Part shown: one piece after another, positions 1 to 5,878 of the stretch
How the letters are laid out: every line of letters begins with the position of its first letter
How positions within the stretch are numbered: position 1 is the stretch's first letter
Assembly (NCBI GenBank): GCA_012513735.1
Contig: JAAZBR010000269.1
Coordinates: 1 to 5,878, forward strand
Source: Clostridiales bacterium
GTDB lineage: Bacteria; Bacillota; Clostridia; Christensenellales; Aristaeellaceae
Direction: 5' to 3'
DNA: 5,878 bases
Made by a program: the position numbers and the translations under genes
Notes under the pieces: model-generated
Told to the model about the DNA's origin: nothing
What the model saw: only the letters and a program-made list of their open reading frames with translations
The model's database searches: none

Positions 1-1484
1 GCGGGAACCTGCACCTGCCTTTCGCCCGCCAGGTCGGCGATGGTGCGCGCCACCTTGATCAGCCGGCCATAAGCCCGCATGCTGAACCCCCGTTGCTCCA
101 TGGCGCGGTGTAGCAGCCGCAGGGCCTCTGGAGTTACCAGGGCCAGATCCTCCAGATGCTTGGCCTCCATCTGCGCGTTGCTGCGGATGGAAGTGCCCTC
201 AAAGCGCTTCGCCTGAAGGCTGCGAGCCTGTACCACCCGGTTGCGTACAGACAGGCTGTTTTCGCTGGGGGCGGCCTGGTGGATCTCCTCCACCGGCACG
301 GCGTCCACCTCTACCTGCAGGTCGATGCGGTCCAGCAGCGGGCCGGAGATACGATCCAGGTATTTGCGGATCTCATGGCTGCCGCAGCGGCAGGCCTTGA
401 TACGGCTGCCGTAATAGCCGCAGGGGCAGGGATTCATGCTGGCTACCAGCATGCAGCGGGACAGGTACTGCATCCGCGCCCGTACCCGGCTGACGGTGGT
501 CACGCCATCCTCCAGCGGCTGGCGCAGGGCTTCCAGCACGGCGCGGGAATACTCGGGCATTTCGTCCAGAAACAGCACGCCGTTGTGGGCAAGGGACACC
601 TCGCCCGGCATGGCCATGGCGCCGCCGCCCACCAGCGCCGCCATGGAGGCGGAGTGATGCGGCGTGCGGAAGGGCCGCTGGGTCATCAGCCCATCCCCGG
701 GCTTTAATAAACCGGACACGCTGTAGATGCGGGTGGTTTCAAAGGCCTCCTCCCGGGTCATCTGGGGAAGAATACCGGGCAGGCACCGGGCCAGCATGGT
801 TTTGCCTGAGCCCGGAACACCGACCATCAGAAGATTGTGCCCGCCCGCGGCTGCGATCTCCAGCGCGCGCCGGGCGCCCGCCTGCCCCTTCACCTGGGCC
901 AGGTCTGCGGCGATGGGCTGGGCGCGCAGGCACTCTTCATAGCTTTTCTGTATCTGGGCAGGGATGGGCGCATGGCCGCTCAGGTGCTGCACAGCCTCAT
1001 ACAGCGAATGAGCGGGGAACACCTGCATGCCCTCCACCGCCTCCACCTCTTTTGCATTGCCTTTGGGCAGCACCACCTGCTGGATGCCATGCTCCCGTGC
1101 GGCGATCACCAGCGACAGGGCGCCCCGAACAGGGGAGAGGCGTCCGTCCAGCGCCAATTCACCCAGCAGCAGTACCTTTTGCACATCAAAGGCCTGTACC
1201 TGCTGTCCTGCCAGGATCATGGCCACGGCAATGGGCAGGTCAAAGGCAGTGCCCTCCTTGCGCAGATCGGCAGGGGACAGGTTGATGACGGTGCGCCCAT
1301 AGGGAGGCGTATAGCCGCTGTTTTTCAGGGCGGAAAACACTCGGTCGCGGCTTTCCTTAACGGCCGCGTCGGGCAGGCCCACGATGGAAAACTGAAAGGT
1401 GTTGCTGGTGGCGACATCCGCCTCCACCGTGACCGGTTCCCCTTCAATGCCTACCAGGGCAAAGCAGGTTGTGCGAGCCAGCAT
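1..1484 (-). CDS. yifB: YifB/ComM family AAA+ ATPase (Mg-chelatase-like), 3' end cut by window edge
   Basis: Reading the minus strand from the ATG at 1484 gives 494 open codons to the window edge; family members are about 500-510 residues, so only a short C-terminal tail is missing. Residues ~20-140 form the Lon/S5-like N-terminal domain, including VGLPDAAVKESRDRV and INLSPADLRKEG. The AAA+ core follows: Walker A GVPGSGKT (222-229), HHSAS and LVGGG (276-288), Walker B VLFLDE (303-308), NPCPCGYYGS (351-360) with the later Cys pair C366/C368, and SGPLLDRID (380-388). The C-terminal helical part has SMRAYGRLIKVARTIADL (468-485). Known for the family: ComM is a hexameric helicase that promotes branch migration during natural transformation, while the role of YifB in Clostridia is less clear. 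The start is 16 bp after the stop of the glycosyltransferase gene, with an SD-like AAAGGCGG. No frameshift is seen and the ATPase motifs are intact. Family assignment is very secure. Confidence 0.97.
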   Translation of the reverse strand, partial: MLARTTCFALVGIEGEPVTVEADVATSNTFQFSIVGLPDAAVKESRDRVFSALKNSGYTPPYGRTVINLSPADLRKEGTAFDLPIAVAMILAGQQVQAFDVQKVLLLGELALDGRLSPVRGALSLVIAAREHGIQQVVLPKGNAKEVEAVEGMQVFPAHSLYEAVQHLSGHAPIPAQIQKSYEECLRAQPIAADLAQVKGQAGARRALEIAAAGGHNLLMVGVPGSGKTMLARCLPGILPQMTREEAFETTRIYSVSGLLKPGDGLMTQRPFRTPHHSASMAALVGGGAMAMPGEVSLAHNGVLFLDEMPEYSRAVLEALRQPLEDGVTTVSRVRARMQYLSRCMLVASMNPCPCGYYGSRIKACRCGSHEIRKYLDRISGPLLDRIDLQVEVDAVPVEEIHQAAPSENSLSVRNRVVQARSLQAKRFEGTSIRSNAQMEAKHLEDLALVTPEALRLLHRAMEQRGFSMRAYGRLIKVARTIADLAGERQVQVP

Positions 1485-1490
1485 ATTGCG

Positions 1491-1498
1491 CCGCCTTT
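1491..1498 (-). promoter_or_regulatory. Ribosome binding site of yifB
   Basis: The 16 bp between the two genes reads, on the minus strand, AAAGGCGG followed by 6 nt and then ATG. AAAGG or GGCGG can pair with the 3' end of 16S rRNA. The gap has no room for a promoter or terminator, so yifB is probably translated from the upstream message. The site is weaker than the one serving the glycosyltransferase gene. Confidence 0.6.
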
Positions 1499-1500
1499 CG

Positions 1501-3366
1501 TCAGTAATAGAGCCAGTTGGGGAACCACTTCATGGCGTCCAGCCACCGGGTGCTGACCCGAACGCCCGATACATAGGGGAAGAAGGCCACGAACAGGATG
1601 ATCGCAACCCCTATAAAGCACCACAGCAGCCGCCGGGCCAGCTTGGCACGGCGGGCTTCCAACAGGTGAAGGGCATACACGGCGCTCAGGATGATAAAGG
1701 GCACAGAGGGGAAGTAGTGATAGATATACGTTCCCCGCGGCACCGGGATCCAGGGCAGGTACTGTGCCAGGAAGGCAATCACCAGCAGGGCGGGTACCAT
1801 GTCCCGGGTGTGTGTGCCGGCGCTGGCAGAGGGTTGCGCGCTGTCTGTTGTCAGCTTCAGGGAGGGGCGCTTCACCCATTGCATCACCATACAGAGCAGG
1901 CCCGCCAGCCCACCCCACCAAACGGCCAGGTTGCCAAAGGTGACGATGGTGCTGCCCGTTCCATTATGTACCCTTCCCTGGTAAAACCACATGGGCTTCA
2001 GGCTGAGAGGCCATTGGTACCAGGGAGAATAGAAGAAGTGATCCATCCCCAGCCCTGGGCTGGAGTGATAGTTGTACATGCTGACGCTGGCATCCCATAC
2101 CTTTTTGATGGTCAGTCCGCCCGGTGTGCGCACAAACCAGGGATAGAAGGAAATATAGTAGATCATCAGCGGCACCGCGATAAAGAAGAGCAGGCACCAT
2201 AGCATGGTCCATATAGCACGGGGCACCGCCTGGGTGGAGGCCGCCTGCACGGAGGTCAGCCGACCGGACGGAATAAGCTGAGGGGCTTCCTCCAGCGCCC
2301 TTTCAGCGGCCTGCCCCTCGCGGAGCCTGCGCCACATGACCCAGAAGAAGATAGCAGCCAATCCTACCCCGGCATACATGCCGGTCCACTTGCTGGCAAT
2401 GGACAGGCCCATGAAGAGCCCGCTGGCTGCCAGGTTGGGCAGGCTATGCCGGAAGGGCCGGGCAAAATCATCCGCCAGCGCAAAGCGGAACATGTAGTAG
2501 AACGCCCAGATGATAAATAGCGTAACAAAGCTGTCAATGGTGGCGATGCGCGTCTGCGCAAAGTGCATACAATCCGCCGCCATCAGCATCAGGGCGGCCA
2601 GGGCATAGCCCCGCTTGCGCGTAAAAAGCCGCGCGATCAGGTACATGGCCGGCAGCATCAGCACCCCCGCCATGGCGCCTGCAAAACGCCAGCCAAAGGG
2701 AGTCATGCCGAACACTGCCACGGACAGACTCATCAGCAGCTTGCCCAGCGGGGGATGGGAGGTTTCATAGGTGGTGTTGGGCATCTGCCCCCGCAGGGCG
2801 TTCAGGTGCTCATAAGCGGTGCGGGCGTGGTAGATCTCATCAAAGTAGGCGCTGTTGTACCAGGAGGGATCACCATTCAACGTATCCTGCTCGTCAAACA
2901 GCGCCTCATCCCCGGCGGAGATGATGACGGGCGTGATGGTTTCGCCCGTATCCGCGTCGCGGAGGATCATTTCCATCACCGTGGTACCCAGCAGGCTGGC
3001 ATTTACGCGCAGGTAGCGCCCTTCCAGCGCGTGGTTGGCCCCGTTGTATTCCCAGGCATTCCTGCTGTCACTCCATGTGCGGTTCCGCAGGTAACGCCAG
3101 CTGAAGCAGGTGCCTGCCGTCGCTTCGGCGGGGAAGGTATCCCAGTCTTCGCTATCTGTGCTTACGGATACATCAAAGTCACTATCTTGCCAGTGGATGC
3201 CGTTGTAGTACAATACCTCAAAGTGGCGCTGCGCACCCAGATCGACCAGCACCTCGTTGTTGTCTGCCGTGGAGATCCACGGCTGCTGCGGTGCCTTGGC
3301 AGAGCCCAGATTGGTCAGTGCCAGCACTGCGTACAGCGCTGTGGCGCCCAGCATGATGGCCCAGTC
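1501..3366 (-). other. Module 2: protein O-mannosyltransferase (PMT, GT39) domain
   Basis: Residues ~761-1381. A first helix (761-781) is followed by a beta-rich insert and then the family's catalytic loop, FDEIYHARTAYE, in which Asp936-Glu937 matches the PMT D-E pair. E961 and HPPLGK follow, then RIATID (Asp1038) and SKWTG. Two stretches resemble the C-terminal four-helix PMT region: HFFYSPWYQWPL (1203-1214) and RGTYIYHYFPSVPF (1304-1317), with the end FPNWLYY typical of PMTs. All recognisable catalytic positions are present, so the module is predicted active, transferring a sugar from a polyprenyl-phosphate donor to Ser/Thr or another acceptor outside the cell. Confidence 0.9.
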
Positions 3367-5646
3367 CCTGCCATCCAGCTTAGGCGTGGGGCGGGGGTGC
3401 AGCAGGCGTTGCAGGGCCTGGCCCAGCCCCCTGTTGCCGGTCGTTTCCTCCCGGGCGGAGGCTGCGGGCAAAGCCTTCACGTCTGTAGCGGGCTCCTGTG
3501 CGCGGCTCAAGACCAGCCCTACGTACAGAGCCAGTGCGGCCACAAGCACCTGCAGCGCTGACAGGGCATATTCCAGCCAGGCAGAGTCGCTTTCGATACC
3601 GAACAGAGGGGCCTCCAGATGACCGGGCACACCGCCGATGCGGATGGCCCGGTCCAGCACAATGCCCACATTCAGGAAGGTGACCAGGCTGCTGATGATC
3701 AGCAGGGCCAGGATGCGTCGGTCCCTTTTCAGCAGATAGGCCAGTGTAAGCAGAATCAGCGCCTGGAAAGGATAGCGCTCGTGCATCATGCTGCCCAAAG
3801 AGCAGAACAGGATCAGCAGCACAGCCCCCAGCAGCGGCAGTTGATGAATGTCCCTAGCATGCAGGTAGGCCAGCATCACCAGCAGGAAAGAAGCGATCAT
3901 CAGCAGCGTGCCCATCATGCTGATGGGCATGGGCACGGCGGCTACCGCTACGGCAGGCAGCAGACTGACTGCCAACAGTACAAGCTGCCAGGATTTCAAC
4001 GCTGCCAGCGCCTGCCTGCGCGTCACCGCGAACCATCCCACCGGCACCAGCAGCGCCAGGGCGCCGCTCAGCCGCAGCAGCCACCCGGCCTGGGCGCTGA
4101 CAGGCTGCCAGTTCAGGCCGAACAGGAAGTAAAGGTTGGTGGCGTTCACCGTGGCATAGTTGTAAAAGCTCATGGTGCCGCCATAGAGCCGGATCAGCCA
4201 GCTCCAATCCGGCTGCTTCAGCGAAAAAGGCACCACCACGGCAGCCGCCAGCACAAGCGAGATGCCCATGCCGTACAATGCACCACGCAGCTTGCCGGGG
4301 CGCTTGTGCGCTGTCAGGTCCACGATCAGCGCCACCAGCCCCAGGGGCCCGAACATCAGGGCCTGGGGCTTCATCAGCACGGCCAGCACATAGACAGGCA
4401 GGGCGCTGATCCACCTGCTTTCAAAGACCAGCAGAATGACGATCAGCAGCAGCAGGGCGGGCACGCTGTCCACCTGCCCCCAGGCGGCGCCGGTGACATA
4501 CACCAGCGGATGCAGCGCGTAAAGGGCGCTTAGCCACATGGCGCTGCGCGGGGAATGCCGCCGCTTTGCAAACCGGTACAGCAGCACGATGGCCGCCAGA
4601 TCACACAGGAAGGCCGGCAGCTTGGTCATCATGCCGGTACAGCCAGTGCCCAGCAGCCGCCCGATCAACCCCAGGGGCCACAGCACCAGCATGTAGCCCG
4701 GGGGATAGTCGCTGTGGGCCTCCGTCAGGTAGAACTCTGCCGGGCCCACGGCGGCCATGCGATCTGCCCAGGCGGTGAAACACTGAATGTCCACCCCATA
4801 GCCGGGCACCAAGGCAGCCAACAATATCCGCGTCAGGGCGGCTGCCAGCAGCAGGGCAAGCAGCTCCCATTCCCACCTTTGGGCGCCAGCGTCCCGCAAA
4901 TCGGGTTGATCATCGGTCACGGCCCGGCGGGCCATCCATACGCTCAGCAGGGCATAGCCCAGGGCGATGGCCAGCAGCCAGGGCCAGGCCGGCTGGGGCC
5001 CATCTGTGGTGTCGTCAGTTTCTTCTGCTGCGGCAGTGGGCTTCCACGTCTGCCAGCTATCCACGGTTGCGTCAGCGGGCGCGCTTTCTATAGGCATCAG
5101 GGACAGGTCGTCAAACTGCGCCTCGCCCTGGCTGTCGGCAGAATACCCGCCCAGCCTGGCGTAGACGGTGAGCTCCCGCTGATCGGACGCCGTCTGCCCA
5201 TACACCTCAATCCGCTGCCATTCCCCCTGGGTGTTCAGCAGGCTTTGGTTCACGACATACACATCGGCAATGGACAGGCTGGCACCCCGGCCATCCAGCA
5301 CATTGGCTTTCACCCAGCCGCTCAGCCGGTACACCGTGTTGGGCAGGACGCTGACTGTCTGCGCAAACCGGGCGTCGTTCTGCTGGTTGTTGCGCACCTG
5401 AATGCCTTTGCCCTGGCGGCCGGGCACGCTGGAAAACTCACTGACGCCCGGGATCATCCGGTACCCGTCCGGCAGCCAGCTCTCGGGCATCCCTTCGTCG
5501 GAAACGGCCTCAAAGCTGCCGTTTTTGAGAATGTTGACGCCATAATCAGGCCGGCTGGCCGGGCGCCCCCCGAACAGAACAACGGACAGAGCAGCCACGG
5601 CGAGCAACGCCAGCGATCCGATGATCCATTTCTTTTTGTTTGTCAC
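1501..5646 (-). CDS. Two-module GT-C membrane glycosyltransferase (Gpi18-like module fused to a PMT/GT39 module)
   Basis: The product has 1381 residues from a GTG start. The start is chosen because GTG lies 6 nt after AGAAGGA, overlaps the yraN stop as GTGA, and puts NKKK directly before a membrane anchor (7-27). An in-frame ATG at 5691 would add 15 polar residues without a good SD. Order: anchor; jelly-roll domain (36-188); linker; helix 220-239; GT-C module 1 (~258-715) with GYGVD (Asp286), DYPPGY (313-318), WGQVDS (389-394), KPQA (426-429) and HERYPF (622-627); cytoplasmic linker; PMT module (~761-1381) with Asp936-Glu937, HPPLGK (964-969), RIATID (Asp1038), SKWTG (1085-1089), SPWYQWPL and RGTYIYHYFPS (1304-1314). 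Known: both families use polyprenyl- or dolichyl-phosphate sugars, with the catalytic acid in the first outer loop. Inferred: it glycosylates exported proteins or envelope glycans on the outer membrane face. Sugar and acceptor cannot be read from the sequence. Typical single-module enzymes are about 400-700 residues, so this is a fusion. No frameshift or internal stop is seen. Confidence 0.93.
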   Translation of the reverse strand: MTNKKKWIIGSLALLAVAALSVVLFGGRPASRPDYGVNILKNGSFEAVSDEGMPESWLPDGYRMIPGVSEFSSVPGRQGKGIQVRNNQQNDARFAQTVSVLPNTVYRLSGWVKANVLDGRGASLSIADVYVVNQSLLNTQGEWQRIEVYGQTASDQRELTVYARLGGYSADSQGEAQFDDLSLMPIESAPADATVDSWQTWKPTAAAEETDDTTDGPQPAWPWLLAIALGYALLSVWMARRAVTDDQPDLRDAGAQRWEWELLALLLAAALTRILLAALVPGYGVDIQCFTAWADRMAAVGPAEFYLTEAHSDYPPGYMLVLWPLGLIGRLLGTGCTGMMTKLPAFLCDLAAIVLLYRFAKRRHSPRSAMWLSALYALHPLVYVTGAAWGQVDSVPALLLLIVILLVFESRWISALPVYVLAVLMKPQALMFGPLGLVALIVDLTAHKRPGKLRGALYGMGISLVLAAAVVVPFSLKQPDWSWLIRLYGGTMSFYNYATVNATNLYFLFGLNWQPVSAQAGWLLRLSGALALLVPVGWFAVTRRQALAALKSWQLVLLAVSLLPAVAVAAVPMPISMMGTLLMIASFLLVMLAYLHARDIHQLPLLGAVLLILFCSLGSMMHERYPFQALILLTLAYLLKRDRRILALLIISSLVTFLNVGIVLDRAIRIGGVPGHLEAPLFGIESDSAWLEYALSALQVLVAALALYVGLVLSRAQEPATDVKALPAASAREETTGNRGLGQALQRLLHPRPTPKLDGRDWAIMLGATALYAVLALTNLGSAKAPQQPWISTADNNEVLVDLGAQRHFEVLYYNGIHWQDSDFDVSVSTDSEDWDTFPAEATAGTCFSWRYLRNRTWSDSRNAWEYNGANHALEGRYLRVNASLLGTTVMEMILRDADTGETITPVIISAGDEALFDEQDTLNGDPSWYNSAYFDEIYHARTAYEHLNALRGQMPNTTYETSHPPLGKLLMSLSVAVFGMTPFGWRFAGAMAGVLMLPAMYLIARLFTRKRGYALAALMLMAADCMHFAQTRIATIDSFVTLFIIWAFYYMFRFALADDFARPFRHSLPNLAASGLFMGLSIASKWTGMYAGVGLAAIFFWVMWRRLREGQAAERALEEAPQLIPSGRLTSVQAASTQAVPRAIWTMLWCLLFFIAVPLMIYYISFYPWFVRTPGGLTIKKVWDASVSMYNYHSSPGLGMDHFFYSPWYQWPLSLKPMWFYQGRVHNGTGSTIVTFGNLAVWWGGLAGLLCMVMQWVKRPSLKLTTDSAQPSASAGTHTRDMVPALLVIAFLAQYLPWIPVPRGTYIYHYFPSVPFIILSAVYALHLLEARRAKLARRLLWCFIGVAIILFVAFFPYVSGVRVSTRWLDAMKWFPNWLYY
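2917..3291 (-). other. Discoidin-like beta domain inserted in the PMT catalytic loop
   Basis: Residues ~786-910 lie between the first PMT helix and the D-E pair. They are hydrophilic and aromatic-rich, with strand-like runs such as NNEVLVDLG, FEVLYYNG, FDVSVST and GRYLRVNAS. The pattern (VLVDLG near the start, xVSVSTDSEDW in the middle, YLRV near the end) resembles F5/8 type C or galactose-binding-like jelly rolls. By topology it is outside the cell, next to the active site. It could help bind the acceptor or glycan. The fold call rests on pattern alone. Confidence 0.6.
3367..3501 (-). other. Cytoplasmic inter-module linker
   Basis: Residues ~716-760 join the two GT-C modules. The stretch has no hydrophobic helix, begins just after SR at a helix end, is rich in Ala, Glu, Arg and Pro (RLLHPRPTPKLDGRD near the end), and looks unstructured. 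Its positive charge predicts a cytoplasmic location, which puts the catalytic loops of both modules on the same outer face. Confidence 0.6.
3502..4986 (-). other. Module 1: Gpi18-like / COG5542-type GT-C glycosyltransferase domain
   Basis: Residues ~221-715 contain about a dozen hydrophobic helices. A lone Asp (Asp286, in GYGVD) comes directly after the first helix of the GT-C core, as expected for the catalytic acid of outer loop 1. DYPPGY, WGQVDS, KPQA and HERYPF are motifs shared by bacterial Gpi18-like mannosyltransferases and related GT87/DUF2029-type families. Which of these families it belongs to would need a profile search; GT-C superfamily membership is secure from layout and motifs. 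Confidence 0.75.
5083..5541 (-). other. Extracytoplasmic carbohydrate-binding-like jelly-roll domain
   Basis: Residues ~36-188 follow the N-terminal anchor. The domain opens with NILKNGSFE and closes with AQFDDLSL, the paired start and end signature of CBM4/9-type and related galactose-binding-like domains. FAQTVSVLPNTVYRLSGWVKA and GEWQRIEVYG lie between, in the usual order. It is predicted to sit outside the membrane, held by the anchor on one side and helix 220-239 on the other. Its ligand is unknown; a role in holding a glycan or glycoprotein acceptor near the active sites is inference. Confidence 0.75.
5566..5628 (-). other. N-terminal signal anchor of the glycosyltransferase
   Basis: Residues 7-27 form an uninterrupted hydrophobic run preceded by three lysines (4-6). 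By the positive-inside rule the N-terminus is cytoplasmic and the following jelly roll is exported. There is no lipobox cysteine. A clear signal-peptidase site was not identified, so an uncleaved anchor is favoured. Confidence 0.8.
5643..5646 (-). promoter_or_regulatory. 4-bp stop/start overlap (GTGA) coupling yraN to the glycosyltransferase
   Basis: On the minus strand ATGATGTGA contains the yraN stop TGA (5645-5643) and the glycosyltransferase start GTG (5646-5644). The two ATGs just upstream belong to the yraN frame (its last two Met codons) and are out of frame with the glycosyltransferase. The overlap suggests translational coupling, with ribosomes finishing yraN re-initiating on the next gene. 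Confidence 0.8.
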
Positions 5647-5878
5647 ATCATGTCCTTCTGCAGCGGCTGTGCGGCAGCCTTTGCATACCATATGCCTGCG
5701 CGTGTAATCTCCAGCGTGTCATAACGCCACCGGGGCGGATGGGGATGGGTACGCAGATACTCCAGTGCAGCCCTTTGCATGCGCTGGCGCTTTTGCGGTG
5801 TAACGCTCTGCACGCCGTCGCCCAGGCGCCCCTGGGGGCGATACTTGACCTCGATGAAGCATAACACCGCGCCATCCC
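5643..5878 (-). CDS. yraN: YraN / UPF0102 family protein, 5' end cut by window edge
   Basis: 77 codons are visible from the right edge to the TGA at 5645-5643. Family members are about 115-125 residues, so roughly the first third is outside the window. The visible part begins DGAVLCFIEVKYR, whose E-x-K (Glu at 5852-5850, Lys at 5846-5844) is the second half of the restriction-endonuclease-like D...ExK motif. SVTPQKRQRMQRAALEYL follows, matching the conserved SVTPRK helix of the family. The tail RYDTLEITRAGIWYAKAAAQ fits the usual C-terminal strand and helix. The GEID motif with the first acidic residue lies beyond the edge. The family has a nuclease-like fold, but its physiological role is poorly defined; it is commonly encoded near rnhB, yifB and dprA. 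A GTG at 5867 is not the true start, because the conserved domain continues upstream of it. Confidence 0.93.
   Translation of the reverse strand, partial: DGAVLCFIEVKYRPQGRLGDGVQSVTPQKRQRMQRAALEYLRTHPHPPRWRYDTLEITRAGIWYAKAAAQPLQKDMM
5653..5659 (-). promoter_or_regulatory. Ribosome binding site of the glycosyltransferase gene
   Basis: AGAAGGA on the minus strand, inside the last codons of yraN, with 6 nt before the GTG at 5646. This near-consensus site at ideal spacing is the main reason for choosing GTG over the in-frame ATG at 5691. Confidence 0.75.

Noticed and set aside
688..706. Terminator-like AGCCC-ATCCCC-GGGCTTT on the plus strand
   Set aside because: The stem is only 5 bp, the T-tract is short, and it lies inside the conserved AAA+ core of yifB with no plus-strand gene to end.
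156..1556. Plus-strand open frames opposite yifB (156-707 and 837-1556)
   Set aside because: They are in codon register with yifB and arise the same way. The minus-strand reading shows intact, diagnostic YifB/ComM motifs throughout.
2049..2063. Palindrome CCAGCCCTGGGCTGG
   Set aside because: It sits inside the PMT module (SPGLGMD region), has a 1-nt centre and no T-tract, and is explained by GC-rich coding sequence.
4440..4465. CAG/CTG-rich run resembling a trinucleotide repeat
   Set aside because: It is a run of Leu CTG codons in a membrane helix (LLLLIVILL), not a true tandem repeat.
1399..5724. Chain of long plus-strand open frames (1399-2202, 2563-3561, 3619-4533, 4555-5724), all in the same frame, opposite the glycosyltransferase gene
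   Set aside because: They lie exactly in codon register with the minus-strand gene, so a stop can appear only where that gene uses TTA, CTA or TCA, which are rare in GC-rich coding DNA. Their products are Gln/His/Gly/Pro-rich, low in hydrophobic pattern and match no family I recognise; they are shadows.
5643..5875. Alternative minus-strand frame at the right edge (ATG at 5875) overlapping yraN
   Set aside because: The neighbouring frame carries the conserved YraN motifs (FIEVKYR, SVTPQK) and the expected stop coupled to the next gene; the alternative product matches nothing.

Overview
The window is a GC-rich stretch in which every supportable gene lies on the minus strand. Three genes are packed head to tail with almost no non-coding DNA. 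In transcription order, right to left, they are the 3' part of yraN (running off the right edge), a very large membrane glycosyltransferase gene of about 1381 codons, and a yifB/comM-type AAA+ ATPase gene whose last few codons run off the left edge. yraN and the glycosyltransferase overlap by 4 bp, and the glycosyltransferase and yifB are separated by 16 bp, so one polycistronic transcript is likely. No promoter, terminator, RNA gene, mobile element or CRISPR array was seen.

The yraN-yifB pairing is a familiar housekeeping neighbourhood in Bacillota (rnhB - yraN - yifB/comM - dprA - topA). Together with the GC-rich codon use and strong AGAAGGA-like ribosome binding sites, it suggests a GC-rich member of the Clostridia. 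The exact lineage cannot be read from this window.

The central gene is the interesting one. It encodes, in one chain, an N-terminal membrane anchor, an extracytoplasmic carbohydrate-binding-like jelly roll, a first multi-spanning GT-C module resembling Gpi18-like/COG5542 mannosyltransferases, a short cytoplasmic linker, and a second complete GT-C module of the protein O-mannosyltransferase family (PMT, GT39). The PMT module carries a discoidin-like beta domain inserted between its first membrane helix and its catalytic D-E pair. Both modules keep their recognisable catalytic-loop motifs, so this looks like a two-headed, lipid-linked-sugar-dependent glycosyltransferase acting on the outer face of the membrane.

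Nothing links the glycosyltransferase functionally to YraN (a nuclease-fold protein) or YifB/ComM (a branch-migration helicase implicated in transformation). Its position between them looks like an insertion into a conserved DNA-processing cluster that kept translational coupling.
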